Source of the DNA: an uncultured Lachnospiraceae bacterium
GTDB taxonomy: Bacteria > Bacillota_A > Clostridia > Lachnospirales > Lachnospiraceae
NCBI GenBank assembly: GCA_902780985.1
Contig: CACZHN010000007.1
Coordinates: forward strand, 1 to 23,920
Reading direction: 5' to 3'
DNA: 23,920 bases
In this document: piece after piece, positions 6,947-13,751 of the stretch
Position numbering within the stretch: the stretch's first letter is position 1
Layout: the number at the start of each line of letters is the position of its first letter
Position numbers and translations under genes: made by a program
Notes under the pieces: generated by a model
The model's input: only the letters and a program-made list of their open reading frames with translations
Database searches by the model: none
Told to the model about the DNA's origin: nothing

Positions 6947-7977
6947 AGTAGTTCTGCTATATCCAGTAAAAGTCTCTCTGTCTTCTCCCAGCCGAGGCAT
7001 GGGTCTGTGATTGACTTTCCGTAAATTCCTTCGCCGATCTTCTGAGCACCGTCTTCGATGTAGCTTTCAACCATAAGTCCCTTAACGATGGACTTAACTT
7101 CAGCTGATGAACGTATGCTGTGAAGTACGTCCTTAGCTATTCTTATCTGCTCAAGATACTGCTTGTCAGAATTAGCATGGTTTGTATCTACGATGATAGC
7201 CGGATTCTTAAGTCCCAGCTTCTGATACTCTTCATAAACCTTCTTAAGGTTCTCATAGTAGTAATTAGGCTTTGCATGGCCCATCTCATCTATGTATCCT
7301 CTCATGATGGAGTGAGCAAGCGGATTACCCGGTGTTCTTACTTCCCATCCTCTGTAAATGAAGTCCTGAGCCGACTGTGCGGCTGTGATGGCATTCATCA
7401 TAACAGAGATATCTCCGCTAGGAGGATTCTTCATACCTACAGGAATACCGACACCGCTTGATACGATTCTGTGTTCCTGATCTTCTACGCTTCGTGCACC
7501 TACGGCAATGTAGGAAAGCAGATCCGAAAGGTATCTGTGATTTCCCGGATAAAGCATTTCCTCTGCGCAGGTAAAGCCTGTCTCGCGAACAACTCTTGTA
7601 TGCATCTGTCTGATGGCGATAAGGCCTTCAAGCATATCCTCATGTCCTTCAGGGTCCGGCTGATGAAGCATTCCCTTATAACCCGTTCCCTTTGTACGAG
7701 GCTTGTTTGTATATACTCTGGGAATGATAAAGATTTTTTCCTTAACCTTCTCCTGAACCTTTGCAAGTCTGTTCATGTAATCGCAGACTGCTTCTTCGTT
7801 ATCGGCTGAGCAAGGTCCGATGATCATAAGGAACTTGTCGCTCTTGCCCATGAAGACATCTGCGATTTCCTTATCTCTTTCTTCCTTTACCTTCTTGATT
7901 TCTTCGGTAACAGGGAACTCTTCCTTAAGCTCCTGAGGAGTAGGCAGTTTCCTGATGAATTCCATTTGCATTTCCAT
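6943..7977 (-). CDS. aroF: 3-deoxy-7-phosphoheptulonate (DAHP) synthase, class I
   Basis: Catalyses condensation of phosphoenolpyruvate with erythrose 4-phosphate, the first step of the shikimate pathway. The 344-residue length and motifs fit the AroFGH type: IIGPCSADN with the metal-binding Cys, PRVYTNKPRTKGTGYKG with PEP-binding residues, AVGARSVEDQEHR, and VDTNHANSDK. The frame is open to 8031, but the ATG at 7977 (MEMQMEFIRKLP) has GAAGGAAA eight bases upstream and a candidate promoter just beyond, so it is the likely start. The N-terminal extension before GPCSA is where feedback inhibitors bind in this family; which amino acid regulates it cannot be read here. The stop lies in the long inverted repeat. 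The symbol denotes the family, not a specific isozyme. Confidence 0.95.
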   Translation of the reverse strand: MEMQMEFIRKLPTPQELKEEFPVTEEIKKVKEERDKEIADVFMGKSDKFLMIIGPCSADNEEAVCDYMNRLAKVQEKVKEKIFIIPRVYTNKPRTKGTGYKGMLHQPDPEGHEDMLEGLIAIRQMHTRVVRETGFTCAEEMLYPGNHRYLSDLLSYIAVGARSVEDQEHRIVSSGVGIPVGMKNPPSGDISVMMNAITAAQSAQDFIYRGWEVRTPGNPLAHSIMRGYIDEMGHAKPNYYYENLKKVYEEYQKLGLKNPAIIVDTNHANSDKQYLEQIRIAKDVLHSIRSSAEVKSIVKGLMVESYIEDGAQKIGEGIYGKSITDPCLGWEKTERLLLDIAELL

Positions 7978-8021
7978 TGGTGTTTCCTTCTTTCTAACTA
8001 ACTTACTTATGCACAACGTGT

Positions 8022-8050
8022 AGTTTATCACACTAAAGCAATAAAGTAAA
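8022..8050 (-). promoter_or_regulatory. Candidate promoter of aroF
   Basis: TTTACT (8050-8045), a 17-base spacer and TAAACT (8027-8022) on the minus strand, in the 81-base gap between hslO and aroF. The leader would be about 38 nt. No T-box or other attenuator fits in so short a leader. Confidence 0.4.
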
Positions 8051-8058
8051 GTGTAATT

Positions 8059-8931
8059 TTAAATATTTGCATCAATAAGTTTAAGTTCTTCTACGTCAAA
8101 CTCATAATCCTTGCCGCAGAAGTCGCAGTGAAGGTTCACCGGCTTACCGTCGGCTATCATAGCCTGAAGCTCTTTATGACCGAGGCTGATAAGCGCCTTT
8201 GTGACTCTCTTTCTGTCGCAGTTGCATTTATACTGAACCGGACGTGTATCTTCTATCACCATATCCTCGAGAAGTCTTCCTGCGATGTCCTCAGGAGACT
8301 CTCCTGCGTTCAGACACGCGGTAATGGAGCCGAAGCCCGCTACAGCCTGCTCAAGGGCTGTTATAGTCTCTTCAGAGGCTCCCGGAAGCAGCTGGACGAT
8401 AAATCCTCCCGCATGCTTTACAGACCAGTCTGTGTCCACCAGAACACCCAGTCCTATAACTGTAGGAATCTGCTCGCTGGTAGCGAAGTAATATGTAAGG
8501 TCCTCTGCAATCTCTCCGGATACGATCTCCGTCTGTCCGATATACGGATCCTTAAGTCCCGTATCTCTTATTACGGAAAGTGTTCCCTGACCGATAGCCG
8601 CTCTTACATCCAGATGATTATCCGACTCTCTGAGAGGAAGCTCCACGTGCGGATTTCCGATTATACCCTTTACGTTGGAATTTGCATCCGCAGTAACGGT
8701 AATGCTTTTAGCCGGACCGTCACCCGTGAATCTGATTGTAAGCAGATCCGAATCATTCTTCAGCATAGCGCCCATCATGGCACCTGCCGCCAGAGTACGT
8801 CCCAGTGCAGCCGTACATACCGGTGTTGTATCATGTATCTTACGGGCTTCCTCAACCATGTCCCTGCAGCTTACCGCAAAGAATCTTACTTCGTTGTTGT
8901 AGGCCATGCCCTGTATCATGTAATCGTTCAT
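8059..8931 (-). CDS. hslO: Hsp33 redox-regulated chaperonin
   Basis: A 290-residue cytosolic holdase activated by oxidation. The C-terminal zinc site is complete: Cys236 and Cys238 in YKCNCDRKR, then 30 residues to Cys269 and Cys272 in HCDFCGKDY, the canonical CXC-X27-32-CXXC pattern. The N-terminal domain carries AALGRTLAAGAMMGAMLK and the GDGPAKSITVTAD strand typical of the family. The start has AGAAGGAG six bases upstream. It lies 47 bases downstream of the membrane aminopropyltransferase in the same direction, so it may be co-transcribed with the polyamine genes; a small hairpin (8950-8963) lies in the gap. Confidence 0.95.
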   Translation of the reverse strand: MNDYMIQGMAYNNEVRFFAVSCRDMVEEARKIHDTTPVCTAALGRTLAAGAMMGAMLKNDSDLLTIRFTGDGPAKSITVTADANSNVKGIIGNPHVELPLRESDNHLDVRAAIGQGTLSVIRDTGLKDPYIGQTEIVSGEIAEDLTYYFATSEQIPTVIGLGVLVDTDWSVKHAGGFIVQLLPGASEETITALEQAVAGFGSITACLNAGESPEDIAGRLLEDMVIEDTRPVQYKCNCDRKRVTKALISLGHKELQAMIADGKPVNLHCDFCGKDYEFDVEELKLIDANI

Positions 8932-8978
8932 AATTTCTCCTTCTTTTAACCTGTATTCACAGGCAACTTAAACCCATC

Positions 8979-10538
8979 TTATTCCCAGTTCCTTACAGCT
9001 TCGTTATAATACTGTATCATTACGGGCTTTGTCAATTGGTTAACCGCAATCTCCTCCCCGTCCTGAGGCTTCTCGTCCTTGCCGAAGACGAACAAAGATT
9101 GGATGTTGTCCTCCGAAAGATACTTAGTGCTTAAGGCACTGTCGAGGATGATGTTCTCGGTTGCGATCCTTTTTCCGGAACCGTCTTCCGAATCCACCGC
9201 AAATGCACTGTCCGCCTTTACAGCCATGTTGAATCCCCAGTCTCCGAAGGCCGGAACCTGAAGATGGTACGGTGCTACTACGAAGCCTTCACTTTCCAGC
9301 GTCTTTGTCACGCACCAGAAAGACTTGGTAGCGTAGTATGGACTGGTGGACTGAACATTTATGACACCCCCCGGAGCCAGTGCATTTCCGCACATGCGGT
9401 AAAATACATTGGAGTAAAGCTTTGCCAGCGCCTCGTTGTTCGGGTCCGGCAGATCCACGATTATCACATTGTATTTCTTATCGCAGTTTTCCAGATACTT
9501 ATAAGCATCCATATTTATGATCGTCACTCTGTCCGAAACGAGAGATCCTTCATTCAGTTCGGAGATAACCTTATCCTCGCTGCAGATGCGCGTCATCTCG
9601 CTGTCCAGATCTATCATGGTTATATTTGTGTCCGGATACTTCAGAAGTTCTCTGGCCGCCATGCCGTCGCCGCCGCCCAGGATCAGCACCTCTGAGTTGC
9701 TCTCCGCAACGCTCATAGGAATGTGCACAAGTGCCTCGTGATATCTGTACTCATCCATGGATGAAAACTGTACATTTCCGTCTATATAAAGTCTTACGTC
9801 ATCCTTATGTCTGGTCACCACAATCTTCTGATACTGCGTCTGCTCGGACATGATAACGTTATCCCTGTAAAGACCGTTCTCGATAAATCTTCCGATATTC
9901 TCCGAAACCACCATTCCGAAGATCATTATGATGAGCAGCATGACAGTTGCCATCTTATAATACCGTGAGCCGCGGATCCTGTCGTGATACTTGAAGACTA
10001 TCATGGTCGCACAGATCAGGTTAAATGTACCGGCCATAAATGCGGTAGCAAAAAATCCCAGCTGCGGCATGAGCAGCAGCGGAAATGCCACCGAACCCAG
10101 AAGTCCTCCGATATAGTCGAAGCTGAAAAGATGCGAAAGCGTCACTCTCAGATTCTTCTTATCCAGCTCAATGATTCTCGTAAGTATCGGGATTTCCGCA
10201 CCCACCAGCGTACCGATAAGTATGATCTCCACATACATTACCAGCTGGTAGGCTTCCAGATAGAGATTTGCCAAAAAAAGAAGAAGTGAGCTGAGTCCTC
10301 CGATCACCCCCACTCCGATCTCTATATTCACGAACCAGTTAAACAGGTTCTTCTTTATGAACTTTGACAGGAAGGAGCCCACACCCATTGCAAACATATA
10401 AAGTCCGATGGTTATGGAATACTGCAGAGTGCTGTCTCCTACCAGATACGAGCTTACCGCACTGATTATCAGCTCGTAGACCATTGAACATCCCGAGATT
10501 ATCAGTGTGGTAAGCATTAACATTCTGTATTTTTTCAT
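8979..10538 (-). CDS. Membrane-embedded spermidine synthase-like aminopropyltransferase
   Basis: About 519 residues. The first 215 residues hold roughly seven hydrophobic helices, starting MLMLTTLIISGCSMVYELI. The rest is a spermidine-synthase domain: QFSSMDEYRYHEALVH (257-272), the SAM/decarboxy-SAM loop LILGGGDGMAARELL (GGGDG 288-292), acidic TMIDLD, and DLPDP (362-366) at the catalytic Asp position of the usual DSTDP. It should transfer aminopropyl from decarboxylated SAM to an amine, with the acceptor unknown. The frame is open to a TTG at 10568 that overlaps the DUF350 stop, but the ATG at 10538 has GGAAAAGAG upstream and leads straight into the basic start KKYRM. With speD three genes upstream, the donor supply is encoded in the same operon. 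A non-spermidine product is possible. Confidence 0.85.
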   Translation of the reverse strand: MKKYRMLMLTTLIISGCSMVYELIISAVSSYLVGDSTLQYSITIGLYMFAMGVGSFLSKFIKKNLFNWFVNIEIGVGVIGGLSSLLLFLANLYLEAYQLVMYVEIILIGTLVGAEIPILTRIIELDKKNLRVTLSHLFSFDYIGGLLGSVAFPLLLMPQLGFFATAFMAGTFNLICATMIVFKYHDRIRGSRYYKMATVMLLIIMIFGMVVSENIGRFIENGLYRDNVIMSEQTQYQKIVVTRHKDDVRLYIDGNVQFSSMDEYRYHEALVHIPMSVAESNSEVLILGGGDGMAARELLKYPDTNITMIDLDSEMTRICSEDKVISELNEGSLVSDRVTIINMDAYKYLENCDKKYNVIIVDLPDPNNEALAKLYSNVFYRMCGNALAPGGVINVQSTSPYYATKSFWCVTKTLESEGFVVAPYHLQVPAFGDWGFNMAVKADSAFAVDSEDGSGKRIATENIILDSALSTKYLSEDNIQSLFVFGKDEKPQDGEEIAVNQLTKPVMIQYYNEAVRNWE

Positions 10539-10564
10539 ACAATAAAACTCTTTTCCGTTTTCGA

Positions 10565-11005
10565 TCAAGCTATAACTCCGCTTATAACAAGGCCGAGTCC
10601 TACAAACATACCGAATACCATGATACCGGCCGCTGCATTTCCGTTGCCTACTTCTGTATTCAGATCATACTTTCTGTTAATAAGCTTCAGCAGAACGTAG
10701 CCTATCATAAGGAATATAGCCCCCAGCGCATAATAGTAAACAGTGCTGAGGATACCGCCTACAAGGCTCTGCTCAATCTCCTTAACCGCTGAATCAGGAG
10801 ATGTGATGGCCGTCTTGATGATGAAACCTATCGCAACGTACACACCTGCGGATATCCATCCGATGGCTGTGTTGCCCTTCTTTATCTCTTCAGGGAACGA
10901 ACAAGGTATAACCAGATCAACCAGAAAACTTCCCAGCAGCATCATGACAATGCCCAGTACAGAATATACTGAAACATTTACTAACTCATTAAGTACAAAA
11001 TCCAT
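10565..11005 (-). CDS. DUF350 family four-helix membrane protein
   Basis: A 146-residue protein with four predicted membrane helices (about 9-31, 47-67, 84-107, 124-145). It is an internal duplication: each half is two helices joined by a short charged loop with a related motif, GNTAIGWISAGVYVAIGF in the first and GNAAAGIMVFGMFVGLGL in the second. This is the DUF350/YjfL pattern. No enzyme motif is visible and the biochemical function of the family is unknown. The start is preceded by TAGGAGGAT. It lies 44 bases after the DUF4178 gene and overlaps the open frame of the aminopropyltransferase. Its recurrent association with polyamine synthesis genes in other bacteria is what I recall and fits here. 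Confidence 0.85.
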   Translation of the reverse strand: MDFVLNELVNVSVYSVLGIVMMLLGSFLVDLVIPCSFPEEIKKGNTAIGWISAGVYVAIGFIIKTAITSPDSAVKEIEQSLVGGILSTVYYYALGAIFLMIGYVLLKLINRKYDLNTEVGNGNAAAGIMVFGMFVGLGLVISGVIA

Positions 11006-11049
11006 TTTAAATCCTCCTAATATGAAATGTATGCCTTCCCGCTATACTG

Positions 11050-12165
11050 TTACTTTCCGCTGCTGAGTCCGCCGCCGTCCGAGCTTCGGGAGTTTATACT
11101 CTCCTGTCTTACATTTTGCGAATAGCTGTTCAGACTGTTGTTTGAATTATAATCTATAGTTCCATCCGAATATCCGTAGTACGACGATGTTGAATTCGAG
11201 TACGTACTTGAATCACTGCCGTATCCTCTTGAATAATAGAATCTTCTGAAATATCTGTAAGTACCCGCTCTTGAATGATACGGCTCTTTATCGGATGTAT
11301 ATGCGTACTTTCTCGGAGAAACCTGAACATATACCCTGTCATCATCGCCGCGATATACGATACAGTATTCTTTTTCCGTAAGAATGGCTATCGTGTAGTC
11401 ACCATCTTCGGTATTCTGCTGTACGGATTCCGTATTTCCCTCAATTCCGTCAATAATATCCTGAGCCACCAGTTCAACCTGCGTGTCATTATCCGCACCT
11501 ACGGCAATAACAGCACTTGCATTCTTAGCTTTATATACATTTGCTTTCTGTTTATCGGATCCTGTAATGGACGTAACATATTCGTATTTGGATGTTTCCT
11601 TCTTTACATACTTTTCAATCTTTTTATTGCCTCCGAATTTCTGTCCTACAAGGGCCAATAAAAATAAAATGAAAAAACATGCAAATGCGGTTACGCCACC
11701 CCAAAACTCTGAGCTTTTTGTTCTGTATGATTTTACATCCTCATCATCTTTACCGAATTCCCAGGGATCAAGATAATATCCCGATGAGTATTCATCTCCG
11801 TCATCCCAATGTTCAACAGAAACAATTCTCTCCTCTTCGGAATCTTCAAACTCCTCAAAAGGGGCAGTATCACCGACCTCAACATCCACATCGCCGAAAA
11901 CAGCTACTACCTGCTCTACACCCTTGTCTACCGAATGAAAACCTATCGTTCCCGCATTGGGATTGATCAGCGATAAAGAATACTCTTTATAATAATTATC
12001 TATCGACAGCCACCTCTCGGTATTTGCCACATGGACTGCACTGAGACGATACTCATCCCAGCATTTTCCATCGTTTTTATTCATGTAGGTGATCTTACCG
12101 ATTATTTTATAATAATCCCAATCGACCTTTATAATATCGCCGACATAATATTGCCTATCTGCCAT
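11050..12165 (-). CDS. DUF4178 - transmembrane - DUF4247-like fusion protein
   Basis: 371 residues. The N-terminal part (about 5-150) matches the DUF4178 pattern: YYVGDIIKV, YKIIGKITYM, WDEYRLSAV, ERWLSIDN and later RIVSVEHWDDGDEYSSGYYL. One hydrophobic helix lies at about 158-176 (FWGGVTAFACFFILFLLAL). After it, EYVTSITGSDKQKANVYKA, YTIAILTEKEYCIVY, VYVQVSPRKYAY and YYSRGYGSDSS resemble DUF4247 proteins, normally separate small genes beside DUF4178 and DUF350 genes. The last 70 residues are Ser/Tyr/Asn/Gly-rich and end GGGLSSGK. Its ATG follows the speD TAA with no gap. Function unknown. The DUF4178 call is firm; the DUF4247 call is from memory of the family and less sure. Membrane orientation is undetermined. 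Confidence 0.75.
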   Translation of the reverse strand: MADRQYYVGDIIKVDWDYYKIIGKITYMNKNDGKCWDEYRLSAVHVANTERWLSIDNYYKEYSLSLINPNAGTIGFHSVDKGVEQVVAVFGDVDVEVGDTAPFEEFEDSEEERIVSVEHWDDGDEYSSGYYLDPWEFGKDDEDVKSYRTKSSEFWGGVTAFACFFILFLLALVGQKFGGNKKIEKYVKKETSKYEYVTSITGSDKQKANVYKAKNASAVIAVGADNDTQVELVAQDIIDGIEGNTESVQQNTEDGDYTIAILTEKEYCIVYRGDDDRVYVQVSPRKYAYTSDKEPYHSRAGTYRYFRRFYYSRGYGSDSSTYSNSTSSYYGYSDGTIDYNSNNSLNSYSQNVRQESINSRSSDGGGLSSGK

Positions 12166-12510
12166 TTACCCTAACCTTCCAATCACTCTTTCACATTTAC
12201 CTATCTTAACTTCTTCCGCTCCGAAGGCTTCCTTAAGAAGCTCGGATATCTTCTCCGTAACTTCCTCACCGCAGGAGAACACATCCACTGCCGCATAGCC
12301 GAATTCCGGCCATGTATGTACGGAGAAATGCGACGTAGTAATAACCGCAAAGTATGTTATCCCTATCGGCTCGAACTTATGGACACATTCCTCCACAATC
12401 TCCGCACCGATCTTCGAAACCACACTCACGGCAATCTCACGAATCTTTTCTTCACTATTAAGTATTGTCTCATCGCAGCCGTAAAGGTCCGCAAACAACT
12501 GACTTGCCAT
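12166..12510 (-). CDS. speD: S-adenosylmethionine decarboxylase proenzyme
   Basis: A 114-residue prokaryotic-type (class 1B) SpeD. It self-cleaves to form a pyruvoyl group and makes decarboxylated SAM, the aminopropyl donor for spermidine. The core GITYFAVITTSHFSVHTWPE, followed by FGYAAVDVFSCG, contains the pyruvoyl-forming Ser60, His65 for processing and Cys80 as proton donor. The residue before the serine is Thr, where characterised relatives that I recall have Glu (ESHLTIHTWPE). AGGATG lies about eight bases before the start. It heads the polyamine operon, with its own candidate promoter after the rpsI terminator; its TAA is immediately followed by the ATG of the DUF4178 gene. Confidence 0.93.
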   Translation of the reverse strand: MASQLFADLYGCDETILNSEEKIREIAVSVVSKIGAEIVEECVHKFEPIGITYFAVITTSHFSVHTWPEFGYAAVDVFSCGEEVTEKISELLKEAFGAEEVKIGKCERVIGRLG

Positions 12511-12548
12511 ACCGTCACATCCTGAATTTCAAATAATTAACATCCTAT

Positions 12549-12577
12549 AGTTTACTTTAAAACGCCCCCGGTTTCAA
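12549..12577 (-). promoter_or_regulatory. Candidate promoter of the speD operon
   Basis: TTGAAA (12577-12572), a 17-base spacer and TAAACT (12554-12549) on the minus strand. It lies between the rpsI terminator and the speD start at 12510, which fits an independent transcription unit with a leader of about 30 nt. Confidence 0.45.
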
Positions 12578-12581
12578 CACA

Positions 12582-12598
12582 TATCTCTTTGAGAACTG
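12582..12598. repeat. 17-bp duplicate of the rpsI 3' end
   Basis: TATCTCTTTGAGAACTG here is identical to 12673-12689, which encodes the C-terminal QFSKR and part of the stop of rpsI. The copy lies beyond the rpsI terminator and just upstream of the speD promoter. It has no start or open frame and looks like a leftover of a small duplication or rearrangement. Confidence 0.7.
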
Positions 12599-12628
12599 CG
12601 CGAGCTCAGGAACTGAGGTCAGCGGAAA

Positions 12629-12660
12629 TAAAAAAACCTCCACACAAAAGTGCGGAGGTT
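12629..12660 (-). terminator. Rho-independent terminator of rplM-rpsI
   Basis: On the minus strand AACCTCCGCAC-TTTT-GTGTGGAGGTT (12660-12635) forms an 11-bp stem with one G-U pair, followed by TTTTTATTT. It begins 12 bases after the rpsI stop. Confidence 0.9.
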
Positions 12661-12671
12661 TGTTGTTCCAA

Positions 12672-13067
12672 CTATCTCTTTGAGAACTGTGGTGCACGTC
12701 TTGCGCCCTTGAGTCCCGGCTTCTTTCTTTCCTTCATACGTGGATCACGTGTGATGAAACCTGCCTTCTTAAGAAGTGGTCTGTAATCCTCACCTGCTTC
12801 GCAGAGGGCTCTTGAAATACCATGACGGATAGCACCAGCCTGGCCAGTGAAACCACCGCCGTATACATTAACCATAACATCGAACTTTCCTTCTGTTCCT
12901 GTTATAGCAAATGGCTGACGAACAATAACCTTGAGTGTCTCAAGTCCGAAATAATCATCAACGTCCTTCTTATTAACTGTGATCTTACCGCTACCAGGTG
13001 TAACATATACACGAGCTACTGAGCTCTTTCTTCTACCTGTTCCATAAAATCTTGAAGCTTTAGCCAT
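12672..13067 (-). CDS. rpsI: 30S ribosomal protein S9
   Basis: A 131-residue S9, usual length. [19 protein letters not shown] at the N-terminus and the basic C-terminal tail [14 protein letters not shown], which reaches the P-site tRNA, are diagnostic. [19 protein letters not shown] is the conserved core. It follows rplM after 20 bases, the standard L13-S9 operon, and ends in a strong terminator. Codon use shows the same high-expression bias as ddh. Confidence 0.98.
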   Translation of the reverse strand: MAKASRFYGTGRRKSSVARVYVTPGSGKITVNKKDVDDYFGLETLKVIVRQPFAITGTEGKFDVMVNVYGGGFTGQAGAIRHGISRALCEAGEDYRPLLKKAGFITRDPRMKERKKPGLKGARRAPQFSKR

Positions 13068-13087
13068 TATAGTTTACCCTCCAATCC

Positions 13088-13522
13088 TTAAAACTTTATC
13101 TCGAGCGCTTCAGGCTGCTGTGCCTGCTGCTTGTGCTCAGGTCCTGCATAAACAAAGAGCTTCTTGCTCATCTGACGTCCAAGAGGTCCCTTTGGAAGCA
13201 TTCCCTTAACTGCATGCTCGATAACGAATACAGGATTCTTCTGGAGAGCTTCCTTAAGAGTTACGCTCTTAAGTCCGCCAACATAATCAGAATGTCTGTA
13301 ATAAACCTTATCGTTAAGCTTGTTACCTGATACCTTAATCTTCTCAGCGTTAACTACGATTACATAGTCACCTGTGTCTATATGTGGTGTAAATGTCGGC
13401 TTATTCTTACCTCTGAGAACCTTAGCAACTTCGCTCGCAAGACGACCGAGTGTCTGGCCTTCAGCATCTACAACATACCACTTTCTCTCAATGGCTGATG
13501 CACTTGGCATATAGCTTTTCAT
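13088..13522 (-). CDS. rplM: 50S ribosomal protein L13
   Basis: A 144-residue L13 with [51 protein letters not shown] and [25 protein letters not shown] in order, all family signatures. The AGGAGGAG site is eight bases before the ATG. It has a consensus promoter and a structured leader of about 150 nt. In most Clostridia it directly follows truA; here three signalling genes intervene. Confidence 0.98.
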   Translation of the reverse strand: MKSYMPSASAIERKWYVVDAEGQTLGRLASEVAKVLRGKNKPTFTPHIDTGDYVIVVNAEKIKVSGNKLNDKVYYRHSDYVGGLKSVTLKEALQKNPVFVIEHAVKGMLPKGPLGRQMSKKLFVYAGPEHKQQAQQPEALEIKF

Positions 13523-13674
13523 TGTGATACTCCTCCTGATTCAATCTATTCATATTCTAATCAACTGTTTACAGAATCAGCGGAAATGTCCGAAACCGCA
13601 TATCTGTATAAACTCATGCAACGTCTGATATCAAACTCACCGGGGCATTGGTCAGTCTGCTCGCCACGTCACAG
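13523..13674 (-). promoter_or_regulatory. Structured 5' leader of rplM, candidate L13 leader
   Basis: About 150 nt lie between the predicted transcription start and the rplM ATG. The best element is a stem-loop at 13613-13567: outer arms (13603-13613 with 13567-13575) carry TCTGT/ACAGA and a further AAAC/GTTT after a small bulge, and an inner GCGG/CCGC stem (13599-13596 with 13583-13580) closes a 12-nt loop. Autoregulatory L13 leaders are known in Firmicutes. Whether this matches that RNA family was not testable here. Confidence 0.45.
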
Positions 13675-13680
13675 AGACAT

Positions 13681-13709
13681 ATTTTATAACATAATAAAAT
13701 GCATGTCAA
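13681..13709 (-). promoter_or_regulatory. Consensus sigma-A promoter of rplM-rpsI
   Basis: A perfect -35 TTGACA (13709-13704), 17-base spacer and -10 TAAAAT (13686-13681). It starts about 40 bases after the stop of the upstream signalling gene, so ribosomal protein synthesis does not depend on read-through from that gene. Confidence 0.8.
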
Positions 13710-13751
13710 CAACATTTTCAAGCAATTTCAGTGCTTTTTTCGGTACCGCTC

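Noticed and set aside
8128..8949. 273-codon open frame opposite hslO
   Set aside because: Antisense shadow of a gene with a complete Hsp33 zinc motif.
8950..8963. Small hairpin CCTGT-ATTC-ACAGG before hslO
   Set aside because: Only five base pairs with a short, interrupted T-tract; too weak to call a terminator.
13523..13751. Remnant of a lost GGDEF domain after the LacI-like gene
   Set aside because: The gap holds a consensus promoter and structured leader; no frame encodes GGDEF-like sequence.
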